A DNA stretch of 64,000 nt, taken from Pseudomonas sp. PSE14. Lineage in GTDB: Bacteria > Pseudomonadota > Gammaproteobacteria > Pseudomonadales > Pseudomonadaceae. This document shows, piece after piece, positions 56,397 through 64,000 of the stretch. A model generated the notes under the pieces. That model was not told where the DNA came from. It searched no databases and saw only the letters and a list, made by a program, of their open reading frames with translations. The translations under genes and the position numbers were made by a program. Each line of letters begins with the position of its first letter. The first letter of the stretch is position 1. The stretch lies in NCBI RefSeq assembly GCF_029203285.1, contig NZ_CP115669.1, positions 372,001 to 436,000 of the forward strand, read 5' to 3'.

Positions 56397-57011
56397 ATGC
56401 TGACCCTGTTCTTTGCCGCGCTGCTGTTCGGCATTGTCTTCTGTCTGTCGCCCGGCGCCGTGCTGGCCGAAACCCTGCGGCGTGGCTTGAAGGGCGGATT
56501 CCGTCCGGCGCTGCTGGTGCAGTTCGGCTCGCTGATCGGCGATGCGGTGTGGGCGTTGATCGGGCTGACCGGCCTGGCGCTGCTGTTGGGCCACGAGACG
56601 CTGCGCCTGCCGCTGACCCTGGCCAGCGCGGCCTATCTGGCCTGGCTGGGCGTGCAGAGCCTGGCTGACGCCCGTCGCGTAGGCGTGGTGGAGGAGGGCG
56701 AGACTGGCGAGCACAACGCCGGCGCCTTCGCTTCCGGGGCCATGCTGTCGCTGTCGAACCCGAAGAACATCGTCTACTGGGGGGCGCTGGGTGGTGCGAT
56801 GGCCGGTCTGGTGGACGGTGTGCCGACGCTGCAGGACTCGCTGGTGTTCTTCGCCGGTTTCATGACGGCTTCGGTGCTCTGCTGCTTCTTCTGCGCGGCA
56901 CTGGTGGACTGGCTGCGGCGCAATGCTTCGCCGCGCTGGCACCGGGTGAGCCATGGGTTGTGCGGGGTGGTTCTGCTGGTGTTGGCGGGGTTGGCGTTGC
57001 GGGGGATCTGA
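56397..57011 (+). CDS. chpE: LysE/RhtB-family membrane protein ChpE
   Basis: 204 residues, about five or six TM segments, opening FCLSPGAVLAETLRRGLKGG and internal LSLSNPKNIVYWGAL as in LysE exporters. Last gene of the cluster. It follows chpC after only 41 nt; the AraC-type chpD expected between them in P. aeruginosa is absent. Substrate and link to pili unknown. Confidence 0.9.
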   Translation: MLTLFFAALLFGIVFCLSPGAVLAETLRRGLKGGFRPALLVQFGSLIGDAVWALIGLTGLALLLGHETLRLPLTLASAAYLAWLGVQSLADARRVGVVEEGETGEHNAGAFASGAMLSLSNPKNIVYWGALGGAMAGLVDGVPTLQDSLVFFAGFMTASVLCCFFCAALVDWLRRNASPRWHRVSHGLCGVVLLVLAGLALRGI

Positions 57012-57037
57012 ATCGCCGGGGCTCAGTGCAGGGGCTG

Positions 57038-57112
57038 TTCGCGAGCAATCTCGCTCCTACCCAAAGCGCACCGTGCCAGCCGACTGCCTGTAGGAGCGAG
57101 CTTGCTCGCGAA
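57038..57112. repeat. REP-type inverted repeat pair, reversed order
   Basis: Arms at 57038-57060 (TTCGCGAGCAATCTCGCTCC plus TAC, one mismatch) and 57090-57112 (GTAGGAGCGAGCTTGCTCGC plus GAA). Here the arm order is opposite to the other three pairs. Lies between chpE and rsmE, which converge. Confidence 0.9.
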
Positions 57113-57132
57113 TCCGCCCAACGCAGATGCGT

Positions 57133-57852
57133 TTAGAAATCGCCCCAAAGCTGCTGTGCCACGCTCAGCGCAACCACCGGCGCGGTCTCGGTCCGCAGCA
57201 CCCGCGGCCCCAGTCGCGCCGCATGGAATCCGGCCGACTTCGCCTGTTCCACCTCTGCATCGCTCAAGCCACCTTCCGGCCCGATCAGGAAAGCCAGGCT
57301 CTGCGGCTTGTCATGACTGGTCAGCGGCTCCGCCACCGGGTGCAGCACCAGCTTGAGCTGTGCCCCGCAGCTTTCCAGCCACTCCGCCAGGGTGACCGGC
57401 GCATTGAGCACCGGCAGCATCGAGCGGCCGCACTGTTCGCAGGCGCTGATCGCCACCTGGCGCCAATGGGCCATGCGCTTGTCGGCGCGTTCGTCCTTCA
57501 GGCGCACTTCGCAGCGTTCGCTGACGATCGGAGTGATCTCGCTGGCGCCCAGTTCGGTGGCCTTCTGGATCGCCCAGTCCATGCGCTCGCCACGGGACAG
57601 GCCCTGGCCCAGGTGCACGCGCAGCGGCGATTCGGGCTGGCCGTCGAATGCTTCACGCAGTTCCACGCGCACCGTCTTCTTGCCGACTTCGATCAGCTCG
57701 CCCAGGTATTCGCGGCCGGAACCGTCGAACAGTTGCACGGCGTCGCCCGCCGAATGGCGCAGCACGCGGCCGATGTAGTGGGCCTGGGCTTCGGGCAGCT
57801 CGTGCTGGCCGAGGGAGAGCGAGGCGTCGATGAAGAAGCGGGAGAGGCGCAT
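57133..57852 (-). CDS. rsmE: 16S rRNA (uracil(1498)-N(3))-methyltransferase RsmE
   Basis: 239 residues. SPOUT-fold enzyme methylating U1498. N-terminal PUA-like part (HYIGRVLRHSAGDAVQLFDGSG), knot motif LAFLIGPEGGLSDAEVEQA and LGPRVLRTETAPVVAL. Follows bioA on the same strand after 65 nt. Confidence 0.96.
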   Translation of the reverse strand: MRLSRFFIDASLSLGQHELPEAQAHYIGRVLRHSAGDAVQLFDGSGREYLGELIEVGKKTVRVELREAFDGQPESPLRVHLGQGLSRGERMDWAIQKATELGASEITPIVSERCEVRLKDERADKRMAHWRQVAISACEQCGRSMLPVLNAPVTLAEWLESCGAQLKLVLHPVAEPLTSHDKPQSLAFLIGPEGGLSDAEVEQAKSAGFHAARLGPRVLRTETAPVVALSVAQQLWGDF

Positions 57853-57917
57853 GGCGGTATCGGTGCAGAAGGGGAAAGCGGCAAGCTTAAAGCTTTCGGC
57901 CTGCCGCTTGTAGCCGA

Positions 57918-59321
57918 TCAGCCCGGATCGCGATGCCCGGGGAAGCGTTCGCTGACCGCCACGCTCACGCTGTCGCGGGTGGCGATGTCGATGCCTTCAC
58001 TGGCGACTTCGGCGAGGAAGTCGATCTGTTCGGGGGTGATGATGTACGGCGGCAGGAAGTACACCACGCTGCCCAGCGGACGGAGCAGCGCACCGCGTTC
58101 CAGGCCGTGCTGGAAGACCTTGAGGCCGCGGCGTTCCTGCCAGGGGTAGGCGGTTTTCGTCGCCTTGTCCTGGACCATCTCGATGGCGAGGATCATGCCG
58201 GTCTGGCGGATTTCCGAGACATGCGGGTGGTCGGCCAGGTGCGCGGTGGCGCTGGCCATCTTCGCCGCCAGGGCCTTGTTGGCCTCGATGACGTTGTCCT
58301 GCTCGAAGATGTCCAGGGTCGCCAGGGCGGCGGCGCAGGCCAGCGGGTTGCCGGTGTAGGTGTGCGAGTGGAGGAAGGCGCGCAGGGTGGCGTAGTCGTC
58401 GTAGAACGCCTGGTAGACGTTCTCGGTGGTGAGCACGGCGCTCATCGCCAGGTAGCCGCCGGTCAGCGCCTTGGACAGCACCAGGAAGTCCGGGGTGATG
58501 CCGGCCTGTTCGCAGGCGAACATGGTGCCGGTGCGGCCGAAGCCCACGGCGATCTCGTCGTGGATCAGGTGCACGCCGTAGCGGTCGCAGGCTTCGCGGA
58601 GCAGCTTGAGGTAGACCGGGTGGTACATGCGCATGCCGCCGGCGCCCTGCACCAGGGGCTCGACGATGACCGCCGCGACTTCCTTATGGTGCTGCTCCAG
58701 TGCCTGCTCCATCGCCGCGAACATCGTCCGCGAGTGCTCTTCCCAGCTCACGCCTTCCGGGCGCAGGTAGCAGTCGGGCGTCGGCACCTTGATGGTGTCC
58801 ATCAGCAGCGACTTGTAGGTCTCGGTGAACAGCGCCACGTCGCCCACCGACATCGCCGCCACGGTCTCGCCGTGGTAGCTGTTGGTCAGGGTGATGAAGC
58901 GTTTCTTCTCCGGCTGGCCGAGGTTGTGCCAGTAGTGGTAGCTCATCTTCAGCGCCACCTCGATGCCGGCCGAGCCGCTGTCGGCGTAGAACACCCGGGA
59001 CAGCCCCGCCGGGGCCAGACGCAGCAGGCGCTCGGACAGCTCGATCACGGGCTGGTGGCTGAAACCGGCGAGGATCACGTGCTCCAGCTGGTCCACCTGG
59101 TCCTTGATGCGCTGGTTGATGCGCGGGTTGGCGTGGCCGAAGACGTTGACCCACCAGGAGCTGACCGCATCCAGGTAGCGCTTGCCTTCGAAGTCCTCCA
59201 GCCAGATGCCTTCGCCGCGGCGGATCGGAATCACCGGCAGGCGTTCGTGGTCTTTCATCTGGGTGCAGGGGTGCCACAGCACCTGGAGATCACGCTGCAT
59301 CCACTCGGCATTCAGGCCCAT
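57918..59321 (-). CDS. bioA: Adenosylmethionine-8-amino-7-oxononanoate aminotransferase BioA
   Basis: 467 residues from the ATG at 59321, preceded by AAGGAGC; the upstream open frame is not conserved. PLP enzyme of biotin synthesis. Motifs: LWHPCTQMKDH near the start, HDEIAVGFGRTG with the cofactor Asp, and LSKALTGGYLAMSA with the PLP lysine. The biotin genes bioFHCD are not here. Divergent from the FAD oxidase gene. Confidence 0.95.
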   Translation of the reverse strand: MGLNAEWMQRDLQVLWHPCTQMKDHERLPVIPIRRGEGIWLEDFEGKRYLDAVSSWWVNVFGHANPRINQRIKDQVDQLEHVILAGFSHQPVIELSERLLRLAPAGLSRVFYADSGSAGIEVALKMSYHYWHNLGQPEKKRFITLTNSYHGETVAAMSVGDVALFTETYKSLLMDTIKVPTPDCYLRPEGVSWEEHSRTMFAAMEQALEQHHKEVAAVIVEPLVQGAGGMRMYHPVYLKLLREACDRYGVHLIHDEIAVGFGRTGTMFACEQAGITPDFLVLSKALTGGYLAMSAVLTTENVYQAFYDDYATLRAFLHSHTYTGNPLACAAALATLDIFEQDNVIEANKALAAKMASATAHLADHPHVSEIRQTGMILAIEMVQDKATKTAYPWQERRGLKVFQHGLERGALLRPLGSVVYFLPPYIITPEQIDFLAEVASEGIDIATRDSVSVAVSERFPGHRDPG

Positions 59322-59512
59322 GGGGCTGCTCCTTATCTGGCTGGTCGTCTGACTGGCGGCTTGAGAGGGTCGGGCAAGCCTATGCAATGCGATTGAGATG
59401 AACAAGGACGGGTCCTACGACACATGTCGCAGGTTGCCGACCAAGACAGCTATTCGGCTTCCGGGCGCTCACGTATGCTTCGCGCCTTTGTACCAATTGG
59501 GGAAGCTTGGCG

Positions 59513-61000
59513 ATGAAAATGGGATGGCTGCGCGCTGCCGCGTTGCTCGCTCTGGGGGTGTTCAGCGCGGTGGCGCTGGGCAAGGACAAACAGCCGACGG
59601 CCATCGTGGTCGGCGGTGGACTGGCCGGCCTGTCGGCGGCCTACGAGCTGCAACAGGCCGGCTGGCAGGTCACCGTGCTGGAGGCCAAGCCGCAGGTGGG
59701 CGGTCGTTCGGGCCTGGCCACCAGCGAGTGGATCGGCAATGCCAAGGTGCAGCCGACGCTCAACGGCTACCTGGATACCCTGAAGATCAAGGCCGTTCCG
59801 GCCCCCGAGTTCGTGCGTACGCCGAGCTACCTGATCGACGGCGTGTATTACTCCAGCAGCGACCTGAAGCAGAAGATGCCGGCCGTCGCCGCTGATCTGG
59901 AGCGCTTCGAGAAGTCCCTGGACGAGCTGGCCGCCTCCATCGAGGACCCGCTCAACCCACTGTCGAGCAAGACCCTGTTCGCGCTGGACCAGATGAACGC
60001 CGCGCGCTGGCTGGACAAGCTGAACCTGTCGCCGACCGCTCGCCTGCTGGTCAACCAGCGCATCCGCTCGCGCTATGACGAACCGTCGCGCCTATCGCTG
60101 CTGTACCTCGCCCAGCAGGGCCGCGTGTACCGCAATGTCGACGACCGCGACCTGCGTGCCGCGCGTCTGCCGGGTGGCAGCCAGGTGCTGGCCCAGGGCT
60201 TCGTCAAGCAGCTCAAGACCATCAAGACCAACGCCAAGGTCACCTCGATCAGCCAGGACAAGGACGGCGTGACCGTCAAGGTCGGCCCCACCGGCTACAG
60301 CGCCGATTACCTGGTACTGGCCGTGCCGCTGCGTGCGCTGGGCAACATCACCATGATCCCGAGCCTGAACGAGAAGCAGCAGGCGGCGCTCAAGGGCACC
60401 AACTACGGCTGGCGCGACCAGATCCTGATGAAGTTCAAGCGCCCGGTGTGGGACGACAAGTCGCGCCTGTCCGGTGAAATCTTCAGCGATCAGGGTCTGG
60501 GCATGATCTGGGTCGAGCCCGCCACCAAGGGCGGCGCCAACGTGCTGATCAACCTGTCCGGCGACAACGCCCGCGTGATGCAGGCCTTCGGCGACCGCCA
60601 GGTGCTGGAGCAGGTGCTGATCCGCATGAACAAGTACTACCCGAAGATGCGCGGCGCGTACGACGGCTATGAAATGCGCCGCTACAGCACCGACGTCGGT
60701 ACCGGCGGCTCCTACCTGGCCTATGGCCCGGGCCAGATCAGCCGCTTCTGGCGCGTCTGGGAAACCCCGGTGTCCCGCGTGGCCTTCGCCGGCGAGCACA
60801 CCGATGCCCTCTACCCGGGCACCCTGGAAGGCGCGCTGCGCAGCGGCAAGCGCGCCGCCAGCCAGGTCCGCGACCTGTATGCCGGCAAGACGCCGGTGCT
60901 GGAAGGCAAGATGGCCGTGGCCGACAGCAAGCCGGCCGCTGGTGAGGCTCCGGCCGCCAAGGGTGAGAAGAAGGGCATCCTGTCCTGGCTGCCGTTCTGA
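59513..61000 (+). CDS. Exported FAD-dependent amine oxidase-like protein
   Basis: 495 residues from the ATG at 59513 with GGGGAAG before it; a TTG at 59507 is less likely. Signal peptide about 1-23. FAD fold VVGGGLAGLSAAYELQQAGW at 32-51, and the C-terminal GEHTDALYPGTLEGALRSGKRAA signature. Similar to flavin monoamine oxidases; substrate unknown. A Lys/Ala-rich tail ends it. Recalled as PA0421. Terminator at 61019. Confidence 0.88.
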   Translation: MKMGWLRAAALLALGVFSAVALGKDKQPTAIVVGGGLAGLSAAYELQQAGWQVTVLEAKPQVGGRSGLATSEWIGNAKVQPTLNGYLDTLKIKAVPAPEFVRTPSYLIDGVYYSSSDLKQKMPAVAADLERFEKSLDELAASIEDPLNPLSSKTLFALDQMNAARWLDKLNLSPTARLLVNQRIRSRYDEPSRLSLLYLAQQGRVYRNVDDRDLRAARLPGGSQVLAQGFVKQLKTIKTNAKVTSISQDKDGVTVKVGPTGYSADYLVLAVPLRALGNITMIPSLNEKQQAALKGTNYGWRDQILMKFKRPVWDDKSRLSGEIFSDQGLGMIWVEPATKGGANVLINLSGDNARVMQAFGDRQVLEQVLIRMNKYYPKMRGAYDGYEMRRYSTDVGTGGSYLAYGPGQISRFWRVWETPVSRVAFAGEHTDALYPGTLEGALRSGKRAASQVRDLYAGKTPVLEGKMAVADSKPAAGEAPAAKGEKKGILSWLPF

Positions 61001-61018
61001 TCGGAAGCGTCCTACACA

Positions 61019-61048
61019 CAATGCCGGCGAAAGCCGGCATTGTTGTTT
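61019..61048 (+). terminator. Intrinsic terminator
   Basis: A 10-bp stem CAATGCCGGC/GCCGGCATTG with tetraloop GAAA and a T-rich tail, after the FAD oxidase gene. Confidence 0.85.
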
Positions 61049-61178
61049 CTGGGGCTCTGGTACGCCCCTTTCACCGGCAATCTATCTTGTGAATCGATGT
61101 TTCAAAGCAGGATTTTCCACTTTTATTCGATGGATTTGCCGTTAGTCTTGAACCTCCGTTTTTCAAGGATGTTGATCG

Positions 61179-61733
61179 ATGCAATGGCGTAATTCCCCCT
61201 CCCGCTACGGACTGGTCAGCCTGTTCCTGCACTGGGGCAGTGCGCTGGTGGTCTTCGGCCTGTTCGGCCTGGGCCTGTGGATGCGCGAGCTGGACTACTA
61301 CGACACCTGGTACCACCGCGCTCCGGAAATCCACAAAGGCATCGGCATCCTGCTGCTCATCGCGCTGGTTCTGCGCGTGCTCTGGCGTTTCGTCAGCCCG
61401 CCGCCGCCGGCCCCGGCCAGCCATGGCCGGAACACCCGGCTGGCGACCACGCTGGGCCACCTCGGCCTGTATGGTCTGTTGTTCACCGCAATGATCGCCG
61501 GCTACCTGATCTCCACCGCCGAAGGTAAGCCGATCAGTGTGTTCGGCTGGTTCGACGTGCCCGCCACCCTCAGCGGGCTGCCCGACCAGGCCGATGTAGC
61601 GGGCGTCATCCACCTGTACCTGGCCTGGGCACTGGTGGTGCTGGCCGTGCTGCACGCCCTGGCGGCCCTCAAACACCATTTCATCGATCGCGACGCCACG
61701 CTGACACGCATGCTCGGCCGCGCCGCGAAGTAA
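61179..61733 (+). CDS. Cytochrome b561-family membrane protein
   Basis: 184 residues, four TM helices, with conserved histidines at the helix positions expected to bind two b hemes (LFLHWGS, EIHKGIG, VIHLYLAW, VLHALAALKHH). Probably moves electrons between quinol and a periplasmic partner. Followed after 27 nt by the YceI gene, an arrangement common in proteobacteria. Confidence 0.9.
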   Translation: MQWRNSPSRYGLVSLFLHWGSALVVFGLFGLGLWMRELDYYDTWYHRAPEIHKGIGILLLIALVLRVLWRFVSPPPPAPASHGRNTRLATTLGHLGLYGLLFTAMIAGYLISTAEGKPISVFGWFDVPATLSGLPDQADVAGVIHLYLAWALVVLAVLHALAALKHHFIDRDATLTRMLGRAAK

Positions 61734-61760
61734 AAACCTCACTCACAGGGAGATTGTTCA

Positions 61761-62336
61761 ATGCTGAAGAAGACCTTCGCCGCGCTGGCTCTGGGCACCG
61801 CTCTGCTCTCCGCCGGCCAAGCCATGGCCGCGGACTACAAGATCGACAAGGAAGGCCAGCACGCCTTCATCGAGTTCCGCATCAAGCACCTGGGCTACAG
61901 CTGGCTGTATGGCCGTTTCGACGACTTCGACGGTGCCTTCACCTTCGACGAGAAGAACCCGTCCGCCGACAAGGTCAAGGTGACCATCAACACCAACAGC
62001 GTGAACTCCAACCACGCCGAGCGTGACAAGCACCTGCGCAGCGCGGACTTCCTCAACGTTTCGAAGAACCCGACCGCGACCTTCGAGTCCACCGCCGTGA
62101 AGGCCGATGGCAAGAACGCCGAGATCACCGGCAACCTGACCCTGAATGGCGTGACCAAGCCGGTCACCATCAAGGCCGAGTTGGTTGGCCAGGGCGACGA
62201 CCCGTGGGGCGGCTACCGTGCCGGCTTCATCGGCACCACCACCCTCAAGCTGAAGGACTTCAACATTCAGCGCGACCTCGGCCCGGCTTCCCAGGAAGTG
62301 GAGCTGACCCTGTCGGTCGAAGGGGTGCGTCAGTAA
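61761..62336 (+). CDS. pasP: YceI-family periplasmic protein (PasP-like)
   Basis: 191 residues, signal peptide cut after AMA (residue 23). Lipocalin-like YceI domain, with [18 protein letters not shown] and [16 protein letters not shown]. YceI proteins bind isoprenoid quinones. In P. aeruginosa the orthologue PA0423 was reported as a secreted small protease (PASP), which is hard to match to the fold. Ends at a bidirectional terminator shared with mexR. Confidence 0.9.
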   Translation: MLKKTFAALALGTALLSAGQAMAADYKIDKEGQHAFIEFRIKHLGYSWLYGRFDDFDGAFTFDEKNPSADKVKVTINTNSVNSNHAERDKHLRSADFLNVSKNPTATFESTAVKADGKNAEITGNLTLNGVTKPVTIKAELVGQGDDPWGGYRAGFIGTTTLKLKDFNIQRDLGPASQEVELTLSVEGVRQ

Positions 62337-62349
62337 GACGCTTCAGTGC

Positions 62350-62377
62350 GAAAACGCCGGCAAATGCCGGCGTTTTC
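62350..62377. terminator. Bidirectional intrinsic terminator
   Basis: A 12-bp stem GAAAACGCCGGC/GCCGGCGTTTTC with a 4-nt loop, between the convergent YceI gene and mexR. Confidence 0.9.
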
Positions 62378-62388
62378 GTTTGTGCACC

Positions 62389-62823
62389 TCACTCCGTGCG
62401 GCCTGGCAGGCACTCCTGGAGCAAGTGGGTGAGCAACTGTTGCTGGGCATCGTCCAGCGGCGCAAACAGAGCGTCATGGGTGCGTGCGAGGATGGCCTGG
62501 GTGCGGGACTCGACTGTCCGTCCGGCCTCGGTGAGGAACAGCTGGAAGCTGCGTTGGTCGCCGGGGTTGCGCTCGCGGCGGACCAGTCCGAGCGCTTCCA
62601 TCTCGCGAATCTTGCGGGTGACCAGCGCCTTGTCGCGGCACAGCTTGCGGCCCAGGCTCTGCAGGCTCTGTCCGGCATCGGCGGCGATCAGTTCGAGCAG
62701 GCGGATGTCCGGCGGCGCGAGGTCGATACCTTCGGCGTACAGCTGGTCCTGGATGCTTTCGCGCAGGTGGTCGAAGACCTTCATCAGGGCCTGCGGCAGC
62801 TCGGGATTCACGGTATGGGTCAT
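62389..62823 (-). CDS. mexR: MarR-family repressor of mexAB-oprM, MexR homologue
   Basis: 144 residues from the ATG at 62823. A longer frame to 62901 would read through one operator and is rejected. The winged helix is nearly identical to MexR: SLGRKLCRDKALVTRKIREME and LVRRERNPGDQRSFQLFLT. Cys62 is conserved. Residue 30, Cys in P. aeruginosa MexR, is Ala here (codon 62734-62736). One further Cys lies in the C-terminal helix. It represses mexA and itself through the two palindromes in the intergenic region. Confidence 0.93.
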   Translation of the reverse strand: MTHTVNPELPQALMKVFDHLRESIQDQLYAEGIDLAPPDIRLLELIAADAGQSLQSLGRKLCRDKALVTRKIREMEALGLVRRERNPGDQRSFQLFLTEAGRTVESRTQAILARTHDALFAPLDDAQQQLLTHLLQECLPGRTE

Positions 62824-62855
62824 CGGCGCGGTCACGGTAAAAGGAATGTAAATCC

Positions 62856-62872
62856 GGTTGATTGGATCAACC
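62856..62872. promoter_or_regulatory. MexR operator, mexR-proximal
   Basis: Perfect palindrome GGTTGATTGGATCAACC (7-bp arms, 3-nt centre), matching the GTTGA/TCAAC core known for MexR sites. 33 nt before the mexR start. Confidence 0.85.
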
Positions 62873-62886
62873 ATTTTTCTTATTTT

Positions 62887-62903
62887 AGTTGATGTTATCA
62901 ACT
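62887..62903. promoter_or_regulatory. MexR operator, second site
   Basis: Perfect palindrome AGTTGATGTTATCAACT, flanked by A/T-rich DNA, with its centre 31 bp from the first site (about three helical turns), as in the paired MexR sites of P. aeruginosa. Confidence 0.85.
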
Positions 62904-62997
62904 TTATGCTGTCAGGCGTCCGCCCTGCGGGAAACCTACTGCGAATTCGGCCAATAGCTAAATCGTTTCAGTAGTTTTCCCTCAGGGCTTTCGGACG

Positions 62998-63027
62998 TTT
63001 ACAGACACTAATGAATGTAAGTATTTT
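62998..63027 (+). promoter_or_regulatory. Candidate proximal mexA promoter
   Basis: TTTACA at 62998-63003, 18-nt spacer, TATTTT at 63022-63027, 65 nt before mexA. An inverted TTACA/TGTAA pair (62999-63003 and 63016-63020) lies within it and could bind a TetR-type repressor such as NalD, which acts at this promoter in P. aeruginosa. Confidence 0.5.
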
Positions 63028-63092
63028 TGCCAGCTTTTCCGGACCGGCAAGCCCAGCGCCACCCCGGATGCTTTGCTCACGAGGACAACGAT

Positions 63093-64000
63093 ATGCAACG
63101 AAAGCCAGCCATGCGCGCCCTGGTTCCGGCCCTGCTCGTCGCCATGGCCACCCTTGCCGGCTGTGACAAGAGCGCGGCTCCGCAGGAGCACCCGATCCCC
63201 GAAGTCGGGGTGGTGACCCTGCAGTCGCAGGAGGTGACCCTGAGCACCGAGCTGCCCGGCCGTACGACTGCCTATCGCATCGCCGAGGTTCGCCCGCAGG
63301 TGAACGGCATCATCCTCAAGCGCCTGTTCAAGGAAGGCAGTGACGTCAAGGAAGGCCAGCAGCTGTACCAGATCGACCCGGCCACCTACGAAGCGACCCT
63401 GCAGAGTGCCCAGGCGAACCTGGTATCCACCCAGCAGCAGGCTGAGCGCTACAAGGAGCTGGTGAAGGACGAGGCGGTGAGCAAGCAGCAGTACGCCGAC
63501 GCCCAGGCCGCCTACCTGCAGGCCAAGGCCACGGTGGACAACGCCAAGATCAACGTACGCTACACCAAGGTCTACTCGCCGATCTCCGGCCGCATCGGCC
63601 GCTCCTCGGTGACCGAGGGCGCGCTGGTGCAGAACGGCCAGGCCACCGCGATGGCCACCGTGCAGCAGCTGGACCCGATCTACGTCGACGTGACCCAGCC
63701 CACCACTGCGCTGATCCGCCTGCGCCGCGAGCTGGCCGCCGGACAGCTGGAGAAGGCCGGCGACAACGCCGCCAAGGTCAAGCTCTACCTGGAAGACGGC
63801 TCGGAGTACCCGCTGGAGGGCAAGCTGGAGTTCTCCGAAGTGTCGGTCGACCAGGGCACCGGCTCGGTCACCGTGCGTGCGATCTTCCCCAACCCGAACA
63901 AGGAGCTGCTGCCGGGCATGTTCGTCCACGCACAGCTGCAGGAAGGCGTGAAGAAGCAGGCCATCCTCGCTCCGCAGCAGGGCGTGACCCGCGATTTCCG
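63093..64000 (+). CDS. mexA: RND efflux periplasmic adaptor MexA (cut by window edge)
   Basis: 302 complete codons are visible. Lipoprotein signal with lipobox LAGC, Cys24 as in P. aeruginosa. Lipoyl halves (IAEVRPQVNGIILKRLF, YTKVYSPISGRIGRS) flank an alpha-hairpin (QANLVSTQQQAERYKELV). Connects MexB and OprM for multidrug export. ATG follows GAGGA. mexB and oprM should lie beyond the window. Confidence 0.96.
   Translation, partial: MQRKPAMRALVPALLVAMATLAGCDKSAAPQEHPIPEVGVVTLQSQEVTLSTELPGRTTAYRIAEVRPQVNGIILKRLFKEGSDVKEGQQLYQIDPATYEATLQSAQANLVSTQQQAERYKELVKDEAVSKQQYADAQAAYLQAKATVDNAKINVRYTKVYSPISGRIGRSSVTEGALVQNGQATAMATVQQLDPIYVDVTQPTTALIRLRRELAAGQLEKAGDNAAKVKLYLEDGSEYPLEGKLEFSEVSVDQGTGSVTVRAIFPNPNKELLPGMFVHAQLQEGVKKQAILAPQQGVTRDF

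Noticed and set aside
62824-62901. N-terminal extension of MexR
   Set aside because: It would cover the first operator and reach into the second, and has no match to MexR, whose start aligns with the ATG at 62823.

Overview
The window is a GC-rich chromosomal segment from a Pseudomonas, close in gene content and order to the P. aeruginosa group. From memory of the PAO1 map, gene order follows the stretch from the PA0364-type GMC oxidoreductase to mexA: ftsYEX-rpoH, thiS-thiG-trmB, hemW-rdgB, metW-metX, yggT-proC-yggS-pilT-pilU, the pyrimidine genes, algH-tonB3-gshB, the complete Pil-Chp chemosensory cluster, bioA, then mexR and mexA. The species cannot be named from sequence alone. Features that differ from what I recall of PAO1 are a longer ChpA, no chpD, a dynamin-like GTPase beside metX, and a MexR lacking Cys30.

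Layout. 1-4.5 kb: a divergent catabolic module (aldehyde dehydrogenase, Tat-signal lipoprotein, GMC oxidoreductase, opposed by a TetR regulator). 4.6-7.1 kb: small accessory genes (GNAT, YheT-type hydrolase, a frameshifted lipoprotein gene, a SUKH/SMI1-like gene). 7.2-10.7 kb: rsmD and an inactive/active M16 peptidase pair. 10.9-14.9 kb: ftsY-ftsE-ftsX and rpoH. 15-18.8 kb: a membrane-anchored unknown, mtgA, a DUF423 protein, thiS, thiG, trmB. 18.9-21.1 kb: a DUF1329 gene and two small unknowns. 21.2-25.1 kb: hemW, rdgB, a DUF4426 gene, metW, metX. 25.2-29.7 kb: dynamin-like GTPase, DUF167, yggT, proC, yggS. 29.8-32.1 kb: the pilus retraction ATPases PilT and PilU. 32.2-35.4 kb: a TM2-domain protein and the reverse transsulfuration pair. 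35.6-41.6 kb, all minus strand: noncatalytic dihydroorotase, pyrB, pyrR, ruvX, algH, tonB3, gshB. 41.9-57.0 kb: pilGHIJK-chpABCE. 57.1-59.3 kb: rsmE and bioA. 59.5-62.3 kb: an exported FAD amine oxidase, a b561-type cytochrome and a YceI protein. 62.4-64 kb: mexR diverging from mexA, which runs off the end.

Functional themes are type IV pilus retraction and its chemosensory control (PilT/PilU, PilG-ChpE, TonB3), division and secretion (FtsYEX), stress regulation (RpoH behind an AlgU-like promoter), methionine/cysteine metabolism (MetX/MetW, CBS/CGL) and multidrug efflux (MexR/MexA). Intergenic DNA carries four REP-type inverted-repeat pairs sharing a 23-nt arm, a second palindromic repeat family near 35.5 kb, and clear intrinsic terminators. 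No rRNA, tRNA, CRISPR array, insertion sequence or prophage was seen, and no gene-free stretch reaches 300 bases.

The points most worth following are the MexR homologue with Ala at the position of the redox cysteine Cys30, the four-copy tandem repeat of about 66 residues in the ChpA linker, and the absence of chpD.
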